10,669 nucleotides of DNA, taken from positions 1-10,669 of the forward strand of contig LSSK01001677.1 of NCBI GenBank assembly GCA_001969505.1, given 5' to 3'. This DNA comes from Zancudomyces culisetae. Lineage: Eukaryota > Kickxellomycota > Harpellomycetes > Harpellales > Legeriomycetaceae. The translations under genes and the position numbers were made by a program. How positions within the stretch are numbered: the stretch's first letter is position 1; each line of letters opens with the position of its first letter. The notes under the pieces were generated by a model that did no database searches, was not told where the DNA came from, and saw only the letters and a list, made by a program, of their open reading frames with translations. Shown piece by piece: positions 1 to 7,900 of this stretch.

Positions 1-1264
1 GCTCGGTGGTCAGCCAGTCGCCAGCGGTTTCTTCAATGTGGTCTTCAGTCTTCTGCTTGTTGAGGAAGAACGGCGTAACAGTCTTTCCATCAACGCTGGC
101 CTTGACGTGTTTGGGTGTCTTTGGCTGCTTGTGTTTCTTTTTGACAACAATTTGCTCGTTGTCGCTGTCATCGCTGCTCTCAGAATCCTCTATCATTTCG
201 TATTCCACTGGTTCTTCCATGTCTGTTTCTCTTGCTCGTTCTGCCTCAGACTCCTCCGCTCTGATCTGATCTCTCTTTCGAAGCGTTTCTTCCATTACTG
301 TAAACATTTTGTTCAGCTCAACTGCCTTACCGCCCTTCTTTTTGTCCATTCTTATCCGCCGCAGCCTCTCTTCCCAGCTGTATTCTTTGTCTTCATCATT
401 GCCTTCTCCTGCTGACGACCACCCTTCTCCTCCACTACCACTGTTTTGCATTTCGCTTTGCCCCTTTGCTCGTAATGAACCCATTTCTCCTACAAGGAGA
501 TCTCGTAGTGTTGCTGTTCCCATGTTTTCTCCTAATCCTCCATTTGCTTTAACACTTGGTTTGCGGCTACTCTTCCTATCCCTTCTTTTTGGACTGCTCT
601 TTGATTTTCTCCTTTTACTTGAACTATCACTACCATTACCACTGCCACTGCCACTACTAGTATTACTATTGCTTCTAGACATCCCCTTCCCTCCTCTCCC
701 CTTTTCTTTTTCCTTTTCCTCCGTTTTCACTTGATATATCTGTGGCTTCACCTCAATATAGCTTGCCCTAGTTGCTGCTGGAAGCCTTGCTACTGTCACT
801 TCAACTATGTTCTCCTTTCCAGGTATAGAGTACCTCGATCGTACCACGCCCACCTTTCTTCCTCCCCGTTCCTCTACTCCCCCACTCAGACCTCCCATGT
901 TTCCGTCCAGTATACTATTTCGGCTTCCCAAAGTATCCATGGACTCGCTACTGCCATTTGTCCTCCTTTTTTTCCTACCATTTTCGATTCTGCTCACTTC
1001 TTCCAGCTCTTTTGTTGTCCCTCCTACATCAAGCTCCCGTTGAGCTCTCCGAAGGTTATATCCTGTGGTTACCACCTTGGCTATCTTTCTTGTTCTCAGC
1101 TGTTTCTCTGTATACGTTTGCTTTATCGAGTTGACCATGTTCTCCAGCCATGCTCCTGCGTCTTTAATTGTGTATTCAAAGTCTTCTTTCCTCTTCTCCA
1201 ACTCCTGTTTCATGTTTTGTTCCTGCCTCCTCAACCACTCTGTTCCTGTTACTATCTCTGCCAT
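1..1264 (-). CDS. Candidate INCENP/Sli15-like chromosomal passenger protein, 5' part only (runs off left edge)
   Basis: An open frame reads from ATG at 1264-1262 to the window edge (421 codons plus one base) with no stop. An in-frame TGA lies 27 codons' worth or less upstream, so this is the first available Met. The protein starts MAEIVTGTEWLRRQEQ and has a charged helical segment (about residues 9-60) containing A-W-L-E-N-M-V at 38-44. This resembles the W-L-x-N-x-V segment of yeast Sli15 and the W-L-E segment of the INCENP N-terminal (CEN) helix, which binds survivin/Bir1 and borealin. A basic, Ser/Gly-rich disordered part follows (about 97-245), with Aurora/Ipl1-type sites R-N-S-I (S117), R-Y-S-I (S146) and K-P-S-V (S237) and a full CDK site S-P-K-R (S224). 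Next come a charged helix (about 295-345) and an acidic patch (359-370). The diagnostic C-terminal IN-box would lie outside the window, so the assignment is inference. The coding frame is well supported: strong purine bias, no stop over 1264 nt, and frequent CTG leucine codons. Confidence 0.8.
   Translation of the reverse strand, partial: MAEIVTGTEWLRRQEQNMKQELEKRKEDFEYTIKDAGAWLENMVNSIKQTYTEKQLRTRKIAKVVTTGYNLRRAQRELDVGGTTKELEEVSRIENGRKKRRTNGSSESMDTLGSRNSILDGNMGGLSGGVEERGGRKVGVVRSRYSIPGKENIVEVTVARLPAATRASYIEVKPQIYQVKTEEKEKEKGRGGKGMSRSNSNTSSGSGSGNGSDSSSKRRKSKSSPKRRDRKSSRKPSVKANGGLGENMGTATLRDLLVGEMGSLRAKGQSEMQNSGSGGEGWSSAGEGNDEDKEYSWEERLRRIRMDKKKGGKAVELNKMFTVMEETLRKRDQIRAEESEAERARETDMEEPVEYEMIEDSESSDDSDNEQIVVKKKHKQPKTPKHVKASVDGKTVTPFFLNKQKTEDHIEETAGDWLTTE
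632..662 (-). repeat. Trinucleotide-like AGT/GGC repeat coding a Ser-Gly run
   Basis: Read on the minus strand, a short run of AGT, GGC and GGT codons encodes alternating Ser and Gly (about residues 202-212 of the left-hand protein). It is a low-complexity linker within a disordered segment and could vary in length between strains. Confidence 0.5.
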
Positions 1265-3077
1265 TTCTGCTTGTCTCTTATTTATTGCTTTTCAACTCTT
1301 GTTTTTTTTTAAAGAAAAGAATTCGAGTTGATTCTCGTTACTTTGATTCCTAAGCTGGCTATATTTACTTGGATCTGAAAAGGGATTCCTACACCACCTA
1401 ATTATGCTGATCCAAGACTAAGCTTTTTTCTTATTTGTGTCGCTTTATCTTGGTTCTATAAAAATACGTTACTCAAACACTTTGGATGTCTTTGTATTAC
1501 ACTATCATAAATAACATAAACTACTGATTTGTTGTACTATAAAGGTTTATCCTTCAGCGTTATACTCATTTGTCTTTTTTTTCTTTTCTTTTTTGTTTTG
1601 ATGTATCTAGTATTAAAAAAAGGCTGGCTTATAATTATTACTTAATTTGCAGTATGGTTTTGTAAGGAAAAAAAAATCCTTTTTCAGCTTTCTTGAAATC
1701 TGACCATTGTTTCTCTCCATTAATGCCTGTACTGAACAAAAAATTTATTTACGGGCTTTTTTCCCTTTTTTTTTCCGTTTTAATTTACATAGGCTTTTTT
1801 TTTCTAACTTGCATTTCAGATTCTGCCCAAATGATTTTCTGCATCACATTATAATTGCTTCAGTTTTGAGCCTTATTGTTATTCTACTTTATTACCACAA
1901 TCTTCGACTCCTTTTTACCTTTGCTTATTTGCCAGATTTATTTGCATGCTTTTGACTTGTTATTATTTTGTATTTACTTTAACATTTCCGTTTTTTCTTT
2001 TTTCATTATCTGGTTTTTCTCTACAAAAGTACAAATTTGGCCCATATCAGCCCTTACAACAAAAAAAAATTAATTCTATTCTTGGGTCTGGCACTAAAAT
2101 AATTGTTGGTTAACATGACCTCGAGTCCGCCTTTTTTTAGTAACAGTATATAAAAAAAACTCATAAACAAAAACACCAGGCACAAATGAAAACTCGTCTT
2201 TATCCACAAATCTGACCTTCTTCTTGATTTCATTTTTCCCAGTATTTCTCATTGATTTTTCATTTATATTTTTATGTTTTTTTAATTAAATTGCATTTTC
2301 TGCAAATAGAAATTCGATGGAATTACAAATAATCACAGGTTTAATATTCATTCTCAAATCGCCATCATTTTGCTCTCACCAACCGTTCTTTTTCTCGAAT
2401 CTTTTGTTTATCCCACTTACATTCTGGTTAATCTAGATAGCACTCCTATCATTTTTACACCACCTACGACCCGCTTACTTGGTAGAATGTATACCCCAGT
2501 CATCTAATCACATATGTATACTATCTGGTTCAAAGCCAGTGTATCATATATACATGTCATTTTCCACATCTCTGTAGTCCTTATCGTTCTGATGTACTTT
2601 GTTTTTTTATTTTTTGGTCTTGAATAATTTGCTTCCAAAAAAGTTGTAATACTGGTAAGATAAAATTGCCAAAAAGCGACATTTACGTCCAACCCTATCT
2701 TTTTTTTGCCTGGGTTAAAAGTATCCAACAGGCGAAACCCGTACAGGACGAGAAATGGCGACTTTTATTTACTCGTTCGTCTCGCTTGTTCATCCGAAGG
2801 TCAGCCACAAAAGCGGATATCAGGTATGCAAAAACACATGTTTTATATTGTATATCAAAGCTGTTTTACAAAGTGCCTTGTGAAATCTGAAAAAGCTTTC
2901 TTTGTCTAGAGTATTTTGGTTTATTTGCTCTTGGTTAGTGTCCAACGGAATTTATGGATTAATATCGACATCGCTTACCCATACCTTATAATCGAAAACC
3001 TCATGTTTCTTTTTATGCACACCAGGTGGGTTAGCCACGTATTCTGAATTTGATACTCCGCTCTTTTTTTTTCAGCC

Positions 3078-3096
3078 TTTATTTATTTATTTATTT
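3078..3096. repeat. (TTTA)n microsatellite
   Basis: Nearly five uninterrupted copies of TTTA, directly after a T-tract ending in CAG. It is a simple repeat with no evident function. Confidence 0.8.
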
Positions 3097-3900
3097 GCAA
3101 CCATGTGTGGGTTAATAACCTTGCTATGCATTCCAAATAGCGCCATATTAATTGGCTATAGAGAATCAAGTCATAAATTATCTAAAATAAAGATACAAGA
3201 AACGTCTTTAATGTTGTCTAAAAAGCACTCAGGAGTGAGTCTTATAACTGCGTATTTGCTCTGTTATCTCACACCCCTTCGCACTTCACACTTCACCCAC
3301 CCCTCTTCCTCTTCGTTTAGAGTTTCTATCTCTATATGATAACACATATTAGCGCCAACCTTCTCGTTACACCTGTGGTTACAACCTAATTGTATTTATT
3401 TTTACCTATGTTTCCTTTTCGTCCAATACCACAAATCTATTCATCTATTTATCTACTTTACAATGGAAAGAGGGAGTATAGTGAGGTATGAAAAAAAAAC
3501 GTACGATCAAACCATTCACTGCACTAACATTTGCTCGTTCCGAGCTTTCCTGCCTTCGCTTTATTACTATCTTTTGTGCTACATACCAGCAATAATCATG
3601 GTTGGGATTCTACCATTGGTAGTATATTAATAACAATGTCAAATAAAAACCAAATATAGTGGATATTTTAAAAATTCCATTGCTAATAGGGTAAATTGGG
3701 AAAGGTTGGCATTAGCTGCTCTACTACTTTTTCTGCTCTATTTTGTTTTTTTTGTTTGACTTTTTTTTTGATCGCACCACCAAAACCGCAATGATAAAAA
3801 ATCATTAGAGGTAGAGAAAGACTGGCTGACAAATACAGCGTTTCTTTTTATTTGTTTTCCAACTCAGTTTTGAAGAATTACAAAAGTGAGCTCAAAAAAC

Positions 3901-3908
3901 TATAAAAG
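3901..3908 (+). promoter_or_regulatory. TATA box for ATX1
   Basis: The sequence TATAAAAG is a canonical yeast TATA element. From here to the ATX1 start at 4158 there is no ATG on the plus strand, so the first AUG in a transcript initiated downstream of this element would be that of ATX1. That supports both the promoter assignment and the chosen start. The implied leader is up to about 200 nt long. Confidence 0.55.
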
Positions 3909-4111
3909 CCTACAAGTGTATCTTGGTTTGAATACAAAACAAAAAAAAAGACCTGCAAGATATACACTTTCAAATACCCAGACTTGAAATTCGGAATTTA
4001 CAGGACCCTTTGATAACTTGGTAATAGCGAAAGCTTATCATTAAAAACACTTAATCATTTTCTCCCGTCCATTAAATACAAGTGTGGGGGTTTATCTAAC
4101 GACAAACTTAG

Positions 4112-4129
4112 TATACATATACATATACA
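4112..4129. repeat. Three tandem TATACA units
   Basis: Three exact copies of TATACA lie in the presumed ATX1 leader, about 30 nt before the start codon. This is a short hexanucleotide repeat that may vary in copy number. It could alternatively act as a second TATA-like element close to the gene. Confidence 0.6.
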
Positions 4130-4157
4130 CAAGTAGAATAACACAGGCTAATAAATA

Positions 4158-4500
4158 ATGGAGGTAAAGTATAATATTTTCTTGGTTTTTTTATTTATTT
4201 TTTAATATTTGTCATTTTGTATTATTTTTTTGTATAACTCAATAAATCAGGTTGAAAGTAAGTATCTTACTAATACGGGGATGTATGGATATATACCAAT
4301 AGAACGAATACAAGTACAAAGTCAAAATGACATGTAGTGGTTGCTCAGGGGCAGTCAACAGAGTGCTTTCGAGGTTGCCACAAGTCCACAATATTGACAT
4401 TGATATGGAAAACCAAATTGTTACAGTCAAAACCACGCTAAGCAAGGAGGAAATTTTCCAGGTTATTAGCAAAACAGGAAAAGAAACTACCCAACTTTGA
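4158..4500 (+). CDS. ATX1: Copper metallochaperone Atx1 (two exons)
   Basis: Atx1 carries Cu(I) in the cytosol and hands it to the P-type ATPase Ccc2 in the late Golgi, for loading of multicopper oxidases such as Fet3. Exon 1 is only ATG GAG (4158-4163) and exon 2 is 4303-4500, giving a 67-residue protein that begins MENEYKYKVKMTCSGC. The metal-binding M-T-C-S-G-C motif is at residues 11-16 (Cys13 and Cys16), followed by S-G-A-V-N-R-V-L as in yeast Atx1. The chain then follows the beta-alpha-beta-beta-alpha-beta heavy-metal-associated fold and ends in S-K-T-G-K-E, which carries the conserved C-terminal lysine near the copper site. The length fits the family (about 65-75 aa). Without splicing, the ATG at 4158 stops within 16 codons and exon 2 lacks an upstream Met before Met11, so the intron is needed for a full first strand. 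The gene converges with TEL2. Family assignment is firm; the exact first exon is inferred. Confidence 0.9.
4164..4302 (+). other. Intron in ATX1 (139 nt)
   Basis: The proposed donor is GTAAAG at 4164, which deviates from the yeast GTATGT/GTAAGT consensus. The branch site is TACTAAT at 4268-4274 (branch A 4273) and the acceptor is CAATAG ending at 4302, which is the first AG after the branch site. Removing it joins codon 2 (GAG) to AAC in frame. The branch motif matches the one in the TEL2 intron. The donor is the weakest part of this model. Confidence 0.75.
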
Positions 4501-4949
4501 GTTAGTGCAGAGATGGATTTGCCGAAAAAAGGAAAATATTAAAGAATAAAAAACAGTTTGTAAAAGTCCAGCAAGCATTTTGGACTCGTAAATTTCGTTG
4601 CTTTTCTTTTTCTTTTTTGCGTTGTACTACGACCCGTAATCTAGATTAATTACTATAGATCTTTCATTCAAATTTTTGAGGTTTTAATACTCTGTATTTA
4701 CCTTACACATTAACTGATTAAATACAAAAGAATCAAAGAAAACATACACACACATAAGCTTATAAATCCCATTCGCTCAAAGACTTTAAAACCGGAGTAG
4801 CGGTGAAAAGTGAGATAAAAAAAAGAGCTTTGCACTCTAAACCACACAAATAATGTGTTGACTCAAGTATATCAAAGCATCTGCTACATGCGACCACACG
4901 CTATGGATTAGCACATTTAGAGTACGATGGTGTGTGGATCTTGAACTGC
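4501..4949. other. Convergent intergenic region between ATX1 and TEL2 stops
   Basis: This 449-bp AT-rich stretch holds the 3' ends of two converging genes. On the plus strand an A-rich AATAAA-containing segment at 4541-4554, about 45 nt past the ATX1 stop, is a plausible polyadenylation positioning element. I see no open frame or RNA gene of note here. Confidence 0.6.
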
Positions 4950-7900
4950 TTAAAACAAGAATCTTGACGAATTCAGCAACTCAGCCAAAGAATAATACGA
5001 ATCATAGGCAGTGGAATCTGAATCATAGCCCTTCAGGGATGTTGGCGGAACAATGAATCCTCTTTCGTGTAATTCTATTTGTGTATACATTCCATCCAGA
5101 AATCAAACCAAAGGCATTAGTTAAATAAAATAAAAAAGGCACATCCACAGCAGATTAAAGAAAACTTACCTTTTAGTATGTGGAATACAGAAACAAGGTG
5201 ATTGGAAAAGTTGCTCAACAACGTGGATTTGGAAATATATCTATTTGAGCCTTCCCGTACAAGATAATACAAGCCCAAAGTCAACGAATTGGTAAACTTG
5301 ACCAACATAAATGTATTCCCACTATTGTCCACGTCACGATAATAATCATTCGTATCATCATTGCGTACACTGCGGTGGCTGTGGTGGATTCGATAAATAC
5401 CAAGATTTTGTATTACAAAGATGAGGAACGATAAATATTCAGAAATCATCTTGAGCTGGTGGGGTGAGTTGGCGCTACAGTACACGGAAATACCCAAAAC
5501 CACATTGAATTTTGCAAAAAAATTCAAGTCCTGAACCAAAAGAGGCAGAATACTGCCATTGATGCCACCACCCTCCCCAGTGTGGGTGCGGTTGTTGTTA
5601 TTGTCATACAAATGTATATTGGATACAGGGTTTTGTGTAAATAACATGTTTACAAGCGGGAAGAATACACAAGTGCTAACCACAGTGGGGAAGTTGTAGT
5701 GGTTTTCCTTATCCTTGCCCAAGAGAAATTCCATAAGCTGTTTGATGGATCGGGTTTGTGACTGCTTGTTATTTTCTTCAGAAATTGTCAGTTTTCTTGA
5801 TTTTCTGATTACTTGATTTATCTGAATAAAAGTTGAACTGGAAGATAAATCGGATTTTTTGGGGTTTGGAAATGTAAAATCGATCGGTTTTCCTGTACTG
5901 CTACCACTGTCTTTGGAACGTGATGGTTTGTCTGAACTTTGTTGTGAAGAGCTAGGAGGGTTTACTGCTCTTGATGACATGAACATCTTTATGGGCTTTG
6001 GATATTCCAAATCACCAGAGTATGTTAAACAATACGTAGAAATGCTTGTGAAAATTAGCGATTTGTCAGTTATTGACAGGTCGTTGTTTTCCAGTAGCAT
6101 TATTGCGAAAGGCAGTGAAAGTTCGGGCATTTTGAAAAACAAACAGACCAAGGCGTTGATTTTGAACGTATCCCACAGTATAGACCTATTTTCTGTATTT
6201 GAACTGGGTTTATCTTCACTTAACCCTTCTTGTGTGATATCACTACCAATCTCATGATCAGAATCTAAAAATGCAGGTCCACCGTACACCAATGCAGAAA
6301 GTACTTTTATAGTTGGCTGGTATAGCCTAACCAACTCAACTCTATCACATAGTAGTATACAAAGTCCTAGGTTTTTCATCGCATCATATTTGATTTCCCA
6401 ATTGGCGATTTTCGAAGAGCGTAGTAGAGCTAAAATATCCGACAGATGAGCAGAAAGTTTTGGTTTAACAAATTCCATAGTAGGCTTTCCTTCATATAAG
6501 GTTTGTACATTTTTTGGTATTAAAGAATCTGGCCTGCTGGAAAACACCTGGTTGGATATATCATTTCCGTACAGGTTTTGATACAGCAAATTTGTGTCTG
6601 TCCTGACCGTGGATCTGAGGCTATTTGATTCAGATATAAGCTGGCGTGGAGTGTGGTTGAGATTAAACTTTTTTATAACTCCCAGCAACAAAAGACGGTC
6701 TTCTGTAGAGTCTAAGTAGTGTTTATCTTTAAATCTTGTGCCTGAGAAAAAAAACACAGTTTTGTTGATTTTGGACAACAGTCTCAGCTGTGTAACAAGG
6801 TTAGCTTCGGTAAAGCCTCTAATGGTTTTCAGACCCGTATCACCTTGTGAACTTTGTATTTCAGCCAATCGTATTACCTGATCAAGACCAAAGTCGTACT
6901 CTTTCGAGCCAAAGTCACTATCTTCAAGCTTATTGTTTTTGCTAGATTTCGAAAAGTGTGTACTATTATTGGATTTAGTGACTACAGATTCGGTTAATAC
7001 AGTTGTGGCCAATCTCACTAAGCTATTAGGCTGCTCAAAATATGTATAAACGGCTTCCATAAACCTGGCATTGCTACTAAAAGTATATACCTCATCATTG
7101 CTAAGACATGATATACCGAATAACAAAAACCCACTGGTATTAATCAATATATCCTCAATCAACGCATCAGTGCTGTTAATAAATGTCTTTGAGCCCCAGT
7201 CTTGTGTTACCCGCAAGATAAGCCTATTACTGATCCTATCTATCCCTAGCGCATAAGAAAGCGCTAAAATCCCAGCAATGTTGCAGGTTTGGTCGAACGT
7301 TGATTGATTTCGGAGTTCGTATGCTGCTTTGGACATTGATCTTATTGCGAGTTTGACCATTTGGTATGTTTGTTCAATATCTTCCATCTTAATTCCACTA
7401 AACCAAATCTGAATATATTCCACACTGCATTGTGTAATATAGCTGTCAATTTCTGACGTGTTCTCACCAAAGTTGCGTATTTTTTCAAGTAGTTCCGTGA
7501 AGGTTATGTGTAAAAATGTCTGGATAATGCGCTCTTTAAAAATCAAAGCCTGAGAGCTTACAACCTCAACAAATCTCTCCTTAATGAGTATGATGACACT
7601 TTCATCTGTTCTTGAGTCTTTTGGGTTGTCTTTAGTCGAATTTTCTCTGCAAAGCTGGTAGAATTTACTTGCAAATATTTCTGAATACCCAAACCTACAT
7701 ACCTTTATCAGCACATGCTTGAGCACTAGCAGAAGTCTACCATCATCAGTAGTTCCTTCATTCATCAGAAAGAATGAGGTGGCAACATCAGTTATGAAAT
7801 TGTCAAAATACGCATCTCTAGACAGAACTTCAGGTACAATCTTGTAATAAAAAGAGTTTGCAATTTTGTCTGGCAAGGTAAAAATTGTTTTTACAAACTC

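Larger units (their letters stand above)
1265..4157. other. Long divergent intergenic region without a convincing gene
   Basis: This 2.9-kb stretch separates the divergently transcribed left-hand gene (minus) and ATX1 (plus). It is AT-rich with many T and A homopolymers. Open frames here are short (at most 78 codons), poorly biased and unlike any family I recognise. It must carry both promoters. What I can see in it: a TATA box before ATX1, four TTTGCTC elements, GGGTTA/AACCCTA and Rap1-like motifs between 2691 and 3114, a C-rich tract with a tandem heptamer near 3283-3305, and small microsatellites. It is long for a yeast divergent promoter and could hold an unannotated RNA gene, but I cannot identify one from sequence alone. 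Confidence 0.7.

Noticed and set aside
6-1353. Several plus-strand open frames rich in Leu, Phe, Ser and Pro
   Set aside because: They are shadows of the purine-rich minus-strand gene at 1-1264; they overlap each other, have no family resemblance, and none runs as long as the minus-strand frame.
2527-2537. GGTTCAAAGCC, a match to the tRNA B-box, with a small T-arm-like hairpin
   Set aside because: No acceptor stem or anticodon arm can be folded upstream, no proper A-box lies at the right distance, and only four base pairs form in the T stem.
2504-2728. Minus-strand 74-codon open frame
   Set aside because: The composition is that of translated AT-rich intergenic DNA, and the product has no recognisable domain.
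3791-3829. C-box-like ATGATAA followed by CTGA, as in a C/D snoRNA
   Set aside because: The C box deviates from RTGATGA, the terminal stem is weak, and the spacing (under 40 nt) is too short for a usual snoRNA.
4258-4263. GTAAGT inside the ATX1 intron as an alternative donor, implying a mini-exon
   Set aside because: It is only about 10 nt from the branch site, which leaves too little room for spliceosome assembly. Using the AG at aatcag just before it, without a further splice, puts exon 2 out of frame.
4239-4472. Minus-strand 77-codon open frame
   Set aside because: It lies antisense to ATX1 exon 2 and the intron, and is explained as a shadow of that gene.
4671-4680. AATTTTTGAG, resembling an Sm-protein site of an snRNA or telomerase RNA
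   Set aside because: It sits in AT-rich DNA between convergent genes with no other snRNA or telomerase RNA hallmark around it; chance is the simpler explanation.
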